A DNA stretch of 64,000 nt from Moorena producens 3L (GTDB taxonomy: Bacteria; Cyanobacteriota; Cyanobacteriia; Cyanobacteriales; Coleofasciculaceae), in contig NZ_GL890840.1 of assembly GCF_000211815.1 (NCBI RefSeq), positions 18,649 to 82,648 on the forward strand. The letters are read 5' to 3'. How positions within the stretch are numbered: position 1 is the first letter of the stretch; each line of letters opens with the position of its first letter. Below the pieces are notes generated by a model. That model ran no database searches. It saw only the letters and a program-made list of their open reading frames with translations, and was not told the origin of the DNA. Below, piece after piece: positions 19,437 to 28,178 of the stretch. The translations under genes were made by a program, and so were the position numbers.

Positions 19437-19995
19437 TTAGGAGCTCCAAAATGTGATATAATCGCATCATCTTGAGCGGTACGGCAAAGGAGAGAAAAGA
19501 TTCTGAGCAACCCTGAGGCACGACCTCTCTACGATTGGGAAAATTAACCTATAAATCCTTTGTAGTCGGTTCATAAACGTCAGACTCTCAGGTAAAAGCT
19601 TCATTGAAGTGCGGCTCGTTCCAGCTAAGAGCCTTATTACATAAGGGGTATGAGCTGGGGGAAAGAAGGACTAAAAAACCTTCAAACCTAACTGACTGTT
19701 TGGATGGCGGTGAAAACCCGACCCCTTCAGGAGTGAAGTGACACCCGATCTGGCCACACCGAGACAGACGGCATTCTGTCAGAGTGACGCTGGCGACAGG
19801 GCGCAATCAGACATATTTCAGATGTATGACACTGGCGCTAATGGGAAGATGTCATGGGTAGATTAACGAAAGTCCTTAAAAAGTGTCTAAAAGCTAAGCC
19901 GCAATCTGATCGAGCCAAAGCGAGACTTCATCCTTTTATTCTCACGGTGTATTTTGAATGACAACCGTAAACTCCGAGAAGAGGATAGGCAAATT

Positions 19996-20102
19996 GGTTA
20001 GAAGTTACCGCAAGAATAGTGGAGCCTTTATAGTTAGTCGGCTATGGGTAAAAGGGTTAAAAATTTTGTAGTAAGGCTCCACTATTCTAAGGTTTCATCT
20101 CC
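19996..20102 (+). repeat. Small hairpin insertion element, copy A (107 bp), inside the group II intron
   Basis: Begins GGTTAGAAGTTACCGCAAG and ends CTAAGGTTTCATCTCC. A perfect 16-bp stem pairs 20013-20028 (AGAATAGTGGAGCCTT) with 20073-20088. It differs from the tnpB copy at stem positions 5 and 10, with matching changes on the other strand. It is placed in the 5' structured region of the intron, upstream of the maturase gene. Confidence 0.88.
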
Positions 20103-20294
20103 GGACTGCCCTAAAACCTCATAACAATCTAACAGTCGGAACGAGTAAAAACGACAGCAACAAATGAGTCTAAGGAAAGGTCGAATCCTTAGTAAGTTAT
20201 GCCAAACCTAATCCTCACTGTCGGGTAGGATGTAGCCGGAAACTGGCTACGGGTATTCAGAAAACACGAACTCTAGGAGAGCATAGGTAGACCC

Positions 20295-21815
20295 ATGTCA
20301 AACAGATATAGCGACCTTTGGAAAGGACAAAAGTGGAAGAAACTCCGCCAAAATCTATTCCGCCTACAAAAGCGAGTGTTTAAAGCAGTTCGAGATGGCG
20401 ACCTAAAGAAGGCGCGGTCACTCCAAAAACTGATTATGAAATCCCGTGCAGCACAACTTTTGGCAGTCCGTCAAGTGACACAGCTAAATAAAGGGAAAAA
20501 AACGGCGGGAGTTGACGGTAAGTCAAGCCTCAACTACCGGCAGAGATGGGAACTGGTAGAAACATTGAACGACTTTGCTTCGGACTGGAAGCATAGCCGA
20601 CTCCGCGAAATCCCCATCCCTAAAAAGAACGGGAAAGTAAGGGTGTTGAAGATACCTACCATCGCTGATAGAGCATGGCAATGTCTAGCCAAATACGCTC
20701 TGGAACCTGCCCATGAGGCAACGTTCAGTGCCTATAGTTATGGATTCAGGCCGGGAAGAAGCGCACAAGATTCTCAGAAAATGCTATTCCTAAACCTGTG
20801 TTCGACTAAAAACGGCATACAAAAAAGAGTCTTAGAACTAGATATCAAGAAGTGCTTCGACCGAATAGCTCACACCACCATAATGAAGGAATTAATTGCA
20901 CCTTCAGGCTTAAAATACGGGATATTTAGATGCCTAAAAGCAGGAACACATCCCGAATTCCCTGAGCAAGGAACTCCTCAAGGCGGTGTAGTTAGCCCGC
21001 TACTAGCAAACATAGCACTGAACGGAATAGAAGAATTAGACCCCAAAGTCAGAAGCATTAGATATGCCGATGACATGGTAATAATTCTAAAGCCAAAAGA
21101 TAACGCTGAGAAAGTTTTAAATAAAATCAAAGCTTTCTTAGCAAAACGCGGAATGGAAGTCAGCGAGGAAAAAACCAAGCTAACTAAGACGACAGACGGG
21201 TTTGATTTTCTGGGGTGGTACTTCCGTGTCCAGAAAAACGGAAAATTTCGATGCATTCCCTCAGAGGATAATCATCGAAAAATACGTGAAAAAATCAAGC
21301 ACGTAGTCAATAACTCGAACTATGGTGCCGAAATAAAAGCACAAAAAGTAGCCCCGATCGTACGTGGATGGAGAAACTACCATAAGAACTGCTATATGAG
21401 TAGTTCCAGGGATTCTCTATGGTTCATGAGAAATACGGCTCACCAGAAATTCCGCAAAGAAAAAAAGGTAAGTCGCTATAAAGCTACTGAACTATGTAAG
21501 AAAGCATTCCCGAAAGTAGGATACAGCCAAAATGAACACGTTAACGTTAAGGGGACTAAGTCACCTTATGATGGTGACCTAGTTTATTGGAGCAGAAGGA
21601 ACTCGAACCTCTACTCAGATACTACCTCAGCAGCTTTGAAAAGGCAAAACCATTCCTGTGGATTTTGTGGACTAAGATTCCTAGAAGACGAGGATGTACA
21701 CCTTCATCACATAGATGGAAACCACGACAACTGGAAATCAAAGAATCTAATAGCAGTACACAATAGCTGTCACCAGCAAATTCACTGGAGCACTCCTAAG
21801 GGAGAGAAGATCTAG
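20295..21815 (+). CDS. Group II intron reverse transcriptase/maturase with HNH domain
   Basis: A 506-residue intron-encoded protein. The reverse transcriptase core spans about residues 55-320, with the catalytic motif IRYADDMVII near residue 255 and the fingers motif EIPIPKKNGKVR. A maturase (X) domain follows, with the motif IVRGWRNYHKNC. The C-terminus carries an HNH endonuclease (paired CGFCG and HHIDGNHDN...HNSCHQQIH, residues about 453-500), needed for second-strand cleavage in retrohoming. All catalytic residues look intact, so the protein may be active. The ATG at 20295 is inside the intron's domain IV region, and the stop abuts domain V. Confidence 0.95.
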   Translation: MSNRYSDLWKGQKWKKLRQNLFRLQKRVFKAVRDGDLKKARSLQKLIMKSRAAQLLAVRQVTQLNKGKKTAGVDGKSSLNYRQRWELVETLNDFASDWKHSRLREIPIPKKNGKVRVLKIPTIADRAWQCLAKYALEPAHEATFSAYSYGFRPGRSAQDSQKMLFLNLCSTKNGIQKRVLELDIKKCFDRIAHTTIMKELIAPSGLKYGIFRCLKAGTHPEFPEQGTPQGGVVSPLLANIALNGIEELDPKVRSIRYADDMVIILKPKDNAEKVLNKIKAFLAKRGMEVSEEKTKLTKTTDGFDFLGWYFRVQKNGKFRCIPSEDNHRKIREKIKHVVNNSNYGAEIKAQKVAPIVRGWRNYHKNCYMSSSRDSLWFMRNTAHQKFRKEKKVSRYKATELCKKAFPKVGYSQNEHVNVKGTKSPYDGDLVYWSRRNSNLYSDTTSAALKRQNHSCGFCGLRFLEDEDVHLHHIDGNHDNWKSKNLIAVHNSCHQQIHWSTPKGEKI

Positions 21816-21850
21816 GAGCCATATGAGGGGAAACTTTCACGTATGGTATG
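21816..21850 (+). ncRNA. Group II intron domain V
   Basis: A short hairpin with the typical arrangement GAGCCATATGA, a GAAA-type loop (GGGGAAACTTTC), and the returning strand CACGTATGG. This is the catalytic core of group II introns. It begins immediately after the maturase stop codon and is followed by a domain VI-like stem with ...CTTAATC... at the tip. Confidence 0.8.
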
Positions 21851-21892
21851 ACAGGAGAGGTGCCCTCCTTAATCGGAGGCATCGACTCTAAC

Positions 21893-22025
21893 TAAGCCCC
21901 ATAGCGGAAACGAGGGGGAACATGCCAGCAAAAGTCCTGGATGTTCGGCGAGGATGCCGCCTGTCGCGAGGGATAAAACCTTGTAATCAAGACGGATACC
22001 CCCACCTCGCGAACGCAGGTGGGGG
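21893..22025 (+). other. Structured remnant and right palindrome of the island
   Basis: Downstream of the intron, about 100 bp of GC-rich sequence with many short complementary runs (for example CGGCGAGGATGCCGCC) leads to a perfect 9-bp hairpin (CCCCCACCT 21999-22007 with AGGTGGGGG 22017-22025). The stem matches the left palindrome at 19312/19418. The two sides are probably one element that the intron split. No transposase gene remains. It could equally be a structured RNA locus (for example an IS-associated guide RNA). Confidence 0.45.
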
Positions 22026-22442
22026 AAGCATTCAGTAGGGATTAGGCACAAGGGAAAAAAGTGATGGGGTAAGATGTTATGTTCAATCTAGAAAATTCGA
22101 CCCTCTGGGTGGATAAAATCTATGGTTGGGGAAACTAGACCGGTTGGGGAAACTAGACTCCCCCTGTGGGAAGATTCCTAAGACTATCCTCATCAATCTA
22201 TTTCTATTCTGCTCACCTTTATTGACTGGTAAATCAGGTCTGGGCAATACCTTAAAATAGGTTAAGTGTCTAAATATACTGACTGCCGTCATCCTTTAAA
22301 GGATTAATAGCCTTAAGGATCAAAACTAGGTCGGTTGACCAATAATCTCCGAAAATTACCATCCTGCAACCCCAAAGGGGTTAAGCGTTCAAATGTGTTA
22401 ATCAAGAATTGGGCACAATAAAAGTAAAAGAGGACGATCAGT
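22026..22442. other. Leader region of hmpF
   Basis: About 415 bp without a supported gene. It contains the tail of the island (AAGCATTCAGTAG), a tandem GGTTGGGGAAACTAGAC duplication near 22118-22157, and then A/T-rich DNA up to the GTG start of hmpF. I identify no promoter with confidence. Confidence 0.5.
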
Positions 22443-24206
22443 GTGCTGTATCTCGCAGAGGTAAGAAAGCAGAAAACTGGGTTTATGGGTAGAGCTCAGG
22501 CCGAACTTAAACTGCTGGCTTTTCAGCGGACTGACCAGAGTTGGAATAAGGTGTCTGGGGAGGAAGTGCTTCCGACAGAACAAGCCAATAACTTTGGTGA
22601 TGGTGCGTTGGTGATTGTTAACCTGAGTGGGAATCGACAAATACAGGGAACAATCGAGGCAGCGGGGGGAAGGTTAGTCAATCTGTTGCAAAATTTCTCT
22701 CGCTTGCTAGAAAAGTCAAAAAACCAGGAAGAAGAAATTGAGCAGTGGAAGCAATCTTTGACCTATCAAAGTCAAGAACTCAACCGTCGCGAGATGGAAA
22801 TGGAAGCGCGGCTTGAGCAGATGCAAACGATGGAGGAGGATTTTTCCAGAATAGAGCAACAACGCCAAGAACTGGAAAGTACTCAGGCAGAAACTGCTAA
22901 ACTCAGACAAGAATTGGAGCGTAAAAGTAAGGAGCTTGAAGGTGCTTGGGAACAACTCCGGGGACAGCAGCTACGCTTAGAAGAGCAAGTTTCAGAGGGT
23001 CAATACTCTGTTGGTTTAGATGCTCAGCAGGCTGGTGTGATTCAGCAATTGCTCAATCGCTTATCAGGAGGATTAGAATCAACACAATCTGTCTGGGAAC
23101 CACTGAATCAAGCCTTGGAAGTAGTCAAGCATCAGCATTCGGTGTTGGATACTCACTGGCAGCAGTTAAATGAACAGCGTCTATTAGCTCAAAAATTGGA
23201 AGCAGACGTTGAGGGTCACGGGGAGGAAGTCCAACATCAAACCCAAAAGTTACAACAATTACAAGCATCCTGTGAACAGGCAAACCGCGAAATGCAAGTG
23301 CAGCAAACCAATCTAGAGATCAAGCTCGAATCAGCTAGGATGGTGAGTCTGCAACTCCAAACTCAGCAAGAGTTATACCAAGAACTGGCTCGAATGGCAG
23401 CAACATCAGGGGATGTCAAGATTAGCCAAATGGTGGATATTGCAGCACTAGAAAAAATGCCCTTGGGTGAGTTACAGGATATAGTTCAGAATTTGCAGCA
23501 GGATTTGGAAAAAGTTGTACGCTTCGTCAATGACCAAGAAGAAGAACTAACACTCCAACACCAAGGGATTGAAGAACTACAAGAACAGATTAGGGTCGCT
23601 AGTGAGTATGATCGTATTAGTCTAGAAACCCAGTTAGCAGATGAGCAAGACCGTTACCAGATGCTGGACAGAACCTTGGTGGGTCAACGCCGGACTCTAT
23701 GGGAACGAGAAGAAATTCTAAATCAGCACCTACGAGTGTTGCGACTGCGGCAAGGAATTGTGGATAGTAATGGTCAACAAAACCAGAAAATTGACTTAGG
23801 ACCAATTTTGCTCGAACTAGAAGCACAGTGCAAACAACACTCAGATCAATTGCAACAACTAGAACGAGAAATTGAACAGATGCGCCTTAGGGTTAGCGAA
23901 GCTGAAGAATTGATGAATCAACAAACCCAAGAAAAGGATGCTAAGCTGGCTCAGGTAAAAAATTGGGAGGAAAGTTGGCTATCCAATCAGGTGAAGGTAG
24001 CTCAACTTTGGGGGAAAGTCGATATCTATGAAGAAACCCTACAGCCATTGCAAGATGCTCTCAATGAACTTCGACAGAAGCTGGAGGCGATCGCAAATGC
24101 TCTGAATCAAATCCAGGAAACAGGTGATTCTCAACAACAAGCGATCGCTCAAATATCCCAAATCATCAGTAGCTTAAGCCAATCTCCAGAGTTGGCAGCT
24201 TCTTAG
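22443..24206 (+). CDS. hmpF: HmpF-type pilus motility/taxis coiled-coil protein
   Basis: A 587-residue protein with a short globular N-terminus (MLYLAEVRKQKTGFMG..., residues 1-75) typical of HmpF of filamentous cyanobacteria, followed by almost continuous coiled coil rich in Gln, Glu and Leu to the C-terminus. HmpF is required for type IV pilus-driven gliding and for localisation of the Hmp taxis array in Nostoc. The start is a GTG at 22443. It is divergent from the pilGHIJ operon, with only the mobile-element island between, so the functional neighbourhood is conserved despite a 3.5-kb insertion-rich spacer. There is no membrane segment. Confidence 0.88.
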   Translation: MLYLAEVRKQKTGFMGRAQAELKLLAFQRTDQSWNKVSGEEVLPTEQANNFGDGALVIVNLSGNRQIQGTIEAAGGRLVNLLQNFSRLLEKSKNQEEEIEQWKQSLTYQSQELNRREMEMEARLEQMQTMEEDFSRIEQQRQELESTQAETAKLRQELERKSKELEGAWEQLRGQQLRLEEQVSEGQYSVGLDAQQAGVIQQLLNRLSGGLESTQSVWEPLNQALEVVKHQHSVLDTHWQQLNEQRLLAQKLEADVEGHGEEVQHQTQKLQQLQASCEQANREMQVQQTNLEIKLESARMVSLQLQTQQELYQELARMAATSGDVKISQMVDIAALEKMPLGELQDIVQNLQQDLEKVVRFVNDQEEELTLQHQGIEELQEQIRVASEYDRISLETQLADEQDRYQMLDRTLVGQRRTLWEREEILNQHLRVLRLRQGIVDSNGQQNQKIDLGPILLELEAQCKQHSDQLQQLEREIEQMRLRVSEAEELMNQQTQEKDAKLAQVKNWEESWLSNQVKVAQLWGKVDIYEETLQPLQDALNELRQKLEAIANALNQIQETGDSQQQAIAQISQIISSLSQSPELAAS

Positions 24207-24367
24207 GTTTAAGGTTTAATATTGAATGTTGAATGTTAGAATGTTGCTCCCCCAAGGCGATTCGTTGTAGGGTAGGTTGAAGAAGAAAAATTTATCAGAA
24301 ACTAAGAGATAGAACTGTTTCATAGTTCATACTTTATAGTTAATCTTTATAGTTAATACTTCATACT

Positions 24368-25381
24368 TCATACTTCAGTATTAAGAATAATCCATTCTTC
24401 TTCTACCAAGGCTGTTACTCCACCAGGAAAGGATGACGTTCGAGAGCAGTTGGGAGCAGCAATTAAACCAGTCACGGCTTCGATTTGCTCAAAGCTGAGG
24501 GCTTTGGTTTGGTTTTCCTGAAGGAACTTCCGAATCACACGACGTTGCAGAGCTAGGGGAGCTTGCTGTAATACCAGACGATTCAATCGTGGAGGGCTAT
24601 TGCTAGCAGGATCTTCCTCGACCGTAGGTACTGCCATGGCTTGCTTCTGGATTTGCTCAGCAGTGTTTTCCAGATATTCCACGTCTGCTCGCAAGATTTC
24701 AGCAATTTGGGACAAGGCTGTCTCAACTTGTGGGTTGAAATGGGTTTTTAAATAGGGGATTAGCTCTTGGCGGATGCGGTTACGGGCATAGTTAAGGTCT
24801 TGATTGTAAGCATCCACCCAAATGGACAGTTGCTGCTGCTCGCAAAACTGGAGAGTTTCGCTACGGGATGTGTCAAGTAGGGGACGCACCAGACGTACTC
24901 CAGGAGCAAGAGGTCGTTCCCAGGTCAAAGCTTGCAAGCCATCAGTCCCTGAACCTCTGATCAGGTTATAGAGGACTGTTTCAGCGCGATCGCTTTTTGT
25001 GTGACCAGTGACAACAGTGGCGTAACCTTGAGTTTGGGCAATGTCAATCAGGGCTTGATAACGCCACTGCCGCGCTGCTGATTCGCTCTTTTTCACTTCA
25101 GGGGCAATTCGTAGATGAAATGGAAGCCCCCAACTTTGAGCAATTTGCTGTACATGAAGGGAAATTCCCTCATCATAGGTCCAACGGTGGTCACAGTGGG
25201 CGATTCCTAGCTGCCATTTCCACTTGGGCTGTAAATCTAGCAGTAGTTTGCTTAGGCAAAGGGAATCTTGCCCACCGGATACGGCTACTAAAACCTGCTG
25301 ATTCTTTGGTAGTAGCTTCTTTTGCCGCAGGGTTCTATGTAGCCGTGCATGAAGAGGTGTCCAACTCGGTATCTCAGACAT
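24368..25381 (-). CDS. tilS: tRNA(Ile)-lysidine synthetase TilS
   Basis: A 337-residue PP-loop ATPase that converts the wobble C34 of the AUA-reading tRNA-Ile to lysidine, an essential function. The ATP pyrophosphatase signature VAVSGGQDSLCLSKLL starts near residue 28. Further family motifs are HCDHRW, VVTGHTKSDRAETVLYNLIRGSGTDGL, and YARNRIRQELIPYL. The C-terminal region is short compared with the E. coli enzyme, as usual in cyanobacteria. It is convergent with hmpF across 160 bp of A/T-rich DNA. Confidence 0.95.
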   Translation of the reverse strand: MSEIPSWTPLHARLHRTLRQKKLLPKNQQVLVAVSGGQDSLCLSKLLLDLQPKWKWQLGIAHCDHRWTYDEGISLHVQQIAQSWGLPFHLRIAPEVKKSESAARQWRYQALIDIAQTQGYATVVTGHTKSDRAETVLYNLIRGSGTDGLQALTWERPLAPGVRLVRPLLDTSRSETLQFCEQQQLSIWVDAYNQDLNYARNRIRQELIPYLKTHFNPQVETALSQIAEILRADVEYLENTAEQIQKQAMAVPTVEEDPASNSPPRLNRLVLQQAPLALQRRVIRKFLQENQTKALSFEQIEAVTGLIAAPNCSRTSSFPGGVTALVEEEWIILNTEV

Positions 25382-25496
25382 TAGAGTGGTTATGAATAGT
25401 TATCCAAAACTTTGACCAAAAATTTGGGTCTCAAGCCCCGTCCTTCGTCCGACGGCTTTTGTGCTATAATATTACGTAGGGTTATCCCACGTCAAA

Positions 25497-26733
25497 ATGA
25501 TCGTCTTAGAATTTAAGGTCAAAGGGAATAAAACTCAATATGCTGCCATTGATGAGGCGATACGCACTGGTCAGTTTGTACGAAATAAGTGCATCCGTTA
25601 CTGGATGGACAACAAAGGGATAGGACAAAAAGACCTGTATCGCTATAACACGTGGCTGAGATCTGAATATCCTTTTGTCACAGACTTAAACTCTCATGCC
25701 TGTCAAGCTTCGGTGGAAAGAGCTTATAGTTCAATTTCTAGGTTTTACGATAAGTGTAAAAAACAAGTCCCTGGCAAAAAGGGTTATCCCAAGTTTAAAA
25801 AGTTTTCTCGGTCAGTTGAGTATAAAACATCAGGCTGGAAACTTTCAGCTGATACCAAGTATATAAAATTCTTAGACAAAAAAGGTATCGGGAAACTAAA
25901 GCTTAAGGGAACCTGGGAGTTATGGCGTTACGACCAAAATTTGATTAAACGAGTTAGATTGGTTCGTCGCGCAGATGGCTATTATGTTCAATTTTGTGTA
26001 AAAGTTGAGATTAAAGAATCTCTAGATCTGTCCCATACCAATGTGGGACTTGATGTGGGTTTAAAAGAATTCTACACTGATTCAAAGGGAAACACAGAAC
26101 CAAATCCAAGATTTTATCGTAAGGGCGAGAAACGGTTGAAATTTTATCAACGCCGAGTTTCTCGTAAAAATAAAGGCTCTGCTAACCGAAAGAAAGCCAT
26201 TGATAGACTAGGTAGGCAGCATCTTAGAATAAGTAGACAACGTGAAGAACATGCCAAAAGACTGGTTAGAAGTTACCGCAAGAAGAGTGCAGCCTTTATA
26301 GTTGGTAGGCTATGCATCAAAGGTGGCAGGTTTTGTTGTAAGGCTGCACTCTTCTAAGGTTTCGTCTCCGGCACGTTGCGTAATCAGGTCTAACGACCTT
26401 GTCGCCTACGAAGATCTAAGAGTTAGGAATTTGGTTAAAAATCACTGTCTCGCCAAGTCTATTAATGATGCAGGTTGGTATCAATTCAGAAAATGGTTGG
26501 AACATTTTGGTACTAAGTTTGGTCGGATAACTGTTGCAGTTAATCCGGCTTTAACCAGCCAGAATTGTTCCCAGTGTGGTGAAGTTGTCAAAAAATATTT
26601 GTCAACTCGAACTCATACCTGCAAATGTGGTTGTCAATTAGACAGAGACCACAATGCAGCCATCAACATTCTTAAGAGAGCCTTCAGTACGGTGGGGCAC
26701 ACCGGAACTCGGATCCATGATCTGTTCGCGTAG
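25497..26733 (+). pseudogene. tnpB: tnpB interrupted by a 106-bp hairpin element
   Basis: The TnpB (OrfB) reading frame runs from the ATG at 25497 to 26263, then shifts. The second part resumes after 26369 with ARCVIRSNDLVAYEDLRV. It includes the zinc ribbon CSQCG...CKCGC and the final RuvC Asp in LDRDHNAA. Removing 106 bp leaves 1131 bp, exactly the length of the intact paralogue at 42494-43624 (376 residues), so this gene was whole until the insertion. The first RuvC motif is in GLDVGLKEFYT. TnpB is an RNA-guided nuclease. As it stands the protein would be truncated after about 250 residues, unless the insert is removed from RNA. Confidence 0.92.
26264..26369 (+). repeat. Small hairpin insertion element, copy B (106 bp), inside tnpB
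   Basis: Begins GGTTAGAAGTTACCGCAAG and ends CTAAGGTTTCGTCTCC. A perfect 16-bp stem pairs 26281-26296 (AGAAGAGTGCAGCCTT) with 26340-26355. Comparison with the uninterrupted tnpB copy defines the insert to within one or two bases (ambiguous G at the junctions). There is no clear target duplication beyond G or GG. Confidence 0.92.
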
Positions 26734-26990
26734 CGTCGGCGAAAGCCGATACGCTTTGGGAGATCTGTCCTCTACTCTTCCTGACTCCGGTCTGGTTGAG
26801 CAAGACGGGTCGTTGAGCAAAGAATCCCCGTCCTTTTAGGCCGGGGAGTGTCAAATTTTGAATTTTGTAGGTCATGGATAGCCTAGAATCCTATAAATTC
26901 TAAACGCTCAAGGTTGTTAAAAGCTTTGAAATCGGCCTGTTCACTACGATGCTCCCATGTCAACATTTACCAATAGACTATTAGTTCAGC

Positions 26991-27977
26991 TTATTTAAGC
27001 TCATTCATTTCTTGCCAGACATCATCCATTAGGGAATTATCATCACCGTTTTCTGATTCCTCATCAAAGGAAATATCGTCCAGTTGAAACATATCTTCAT
27101 CACTATCATCAGACATTTCACCGAGATCAAAATCATTACTACTGTCTGTTGATACTGCTGACAAATCCAGCAAATCTTCTTCCGCTGCTGTCGGTGATTC
27201 TACGAACTCTATATCTTCGTCAACACTATCGGAAAAGTCTCCTAAATCAAAATCATCTTCTTGACTAGTTGGGGTTTGTTCAAAACCAATATCTTCCTCA
27301 CTTTCCGACTCACTATCGGAAAAGTCTCCTAAATCAAAGTCATCTTCAGTACTGCTTGGGGTTTCTTCGATAGCAATATCTTCCTGACTATCGGAAAAGT
27401 CTCCTAAATCAAAGTCATCTTCAGTACTGGTTGGGGTTTGATCGATAGCAATGTCTTCATCTGCATCAAGTGTTGGTTGAAGTTTCATCTCATCGGAGAT
27501 AGCAGTTGAGGCATCTTCCTCCAGTGCTTCAGCTACTGATATTCCAGTAGCAGTCACAGCGGCTGTGGCTGCTCCAACTCCAAGCTCCAATCCAGAATCA
27601 TTGCTAGTTTGTGGCTCTGGGAGGTCTGGCTGTTCTGCTACCTGGGTTGATGTGCTTTGCAATGTTTCACCACCAATAGCTGATATATCATCAACTTTAT
27701 CCTGAGTCTCGACAAGGCAAAATTCTAGATTAAGTCTTACCTTGCCTTGCTGCCAGTCATTAGCAGCAAATTGCAACACTTCACAAGGAATACCCGATTC
27801 GCTAAACCAACTTTCCTGTTCTGGAGTCCATTCATCCCCTAAGACTTCTACCAATTTCTTTTTGATAGCAACTAAGAATTCACCGACCCTAAAGGTACGG
27901 TTACCAATAAAGATTTGAGCAGATTCATCCACTGATAGTACTTCACCAACAGCGAGTGGCTTGAACTGATTATCCAC
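26991..27977 (-). CDS. KGK-domain protein with acidic repeats
   Basis: A 328-residue protein. The N-terminal 100 residues (LAVGEVLSVDESAQIFIGNR, then FRVGEFLVAIKKKL) resemble the cyanobacterial KGK domain of unknown function. The C-terminal half is strongly acidic with an imperfect tandem repeat of about 28 residues, recognisable as EDDFDLGDFSDS, present three times, plus related units. No signal peptide or membrane segment is seen, and the function is unknown. GTG start. It is convergent with the IS element and followed by ccsA in the same orientation, but 200 bp apart, so a shared transcript is uncertain. Confidence 0.75.
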   Translation of the reverse strand: MDNQFKPLAVGEVLSVDESAQIFIGNRTFRVGEFLVAIKKKLVEVLGDEWTPEQESWFSESGIPCEVLQFAANDWQQGKVRLNLEFCLVETQDKVDDISAIGGETLQSTSTQVAEQPDLPEPQTSNDSGLELGVGAATAAVTATGISVAEALEEDASTAISDEMKLQPTLDADEDIAIDQTPTSTEDDFDLGDFSDSQEDIAIEETPSSTEDDFDLGDFSDSESESEEDIGFEQTPTSQEDDFDLGDFSDSVDEDIEFVESPTAAEEDLLDLSAVSTDSSNDFDLGEMSDDSDEDMFQLDDISFDEESENGDDNSLMDDVWQEMNELK

Positions 27978-28178
27978 GACTATTTTCCCCGATCAAACTT
28001 TTCGATAAGCTTCCATGCCTAGAGGGCAGGAGTTTCATTGCCCAACCATTGAACTAACTATTCCTTTGAGGCAAAGGTCGGTTTCCTAGGGTTAATTCCC
28101 CGATGCCTCTAGGCATTAAAGCGGGTTTTCAGTAGAAGCAATTTAGGGCATGCACTCAATCACGGAAATATATAGTTC

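Larger units (their letters stand above)
19609..21892 (+). mobile_element. Group II intron with maturase
   Basis: The 5' end shows the canonical GTGCG motif (19609, GTGCGGCTCGTTCC). A structured, non-coding 5' part of about 680 bp is followed by a reverse transcriptase/maturase gene, a recognisable domain V (21816-21850) and a domain VI-like hairpin (about 21853-21889), with a 3' end in ..CTCTAAC. About 2.28 kb in total, including a 107-bp hairpin element inserted in the 5' structured part. It is inserted between two halves of a probable structured-RNA or IS remnant rather than in a protein gene. The boundaries are by inspection of motifs; the exon-binding pairings were not resolved. Confidence 0.85.
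25423..26854 (+). mobile_element. IS200/IS605-type tnpB element, copy 1 (tnpA-less)
   Basis: Its left end, beginning near TTTGGGTCTCAAGCCCCGTC with a CCGTCC..GGACGG-like subterminal hairpin, and its right end GGCCGGGGAGTGTCAA match the element at 42374-43737. Both follow an ACCAAAAA target. A promoter-like GTGCTATAAT lies at about 25461. No tnpA is present, so mobility would need a transposase in trans. The 3' end of tnpB and the right end presumably encode the guide (omega) RNA, as in other TnpB elements. The gene is interrupted by a 106-bp hairpin element. Confidence 0.85.

Noticed and set aside
19996..20102. Small hairpin element as an integron attC site
   Set aside because: Size and palindromy are suggestive, but the GTTRRRY/RYYYAAC core sites are absent, and the hosts are not gene cassettes.
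21597..21625. tRNA T-arm-like sequence
   Set aside because: The reverse complement resembles GGTTCGAGTTCC, but it lies inside the maturase gene with no acceptor stem or anticodon arm. No tRNA was recognised anywhere in the window.
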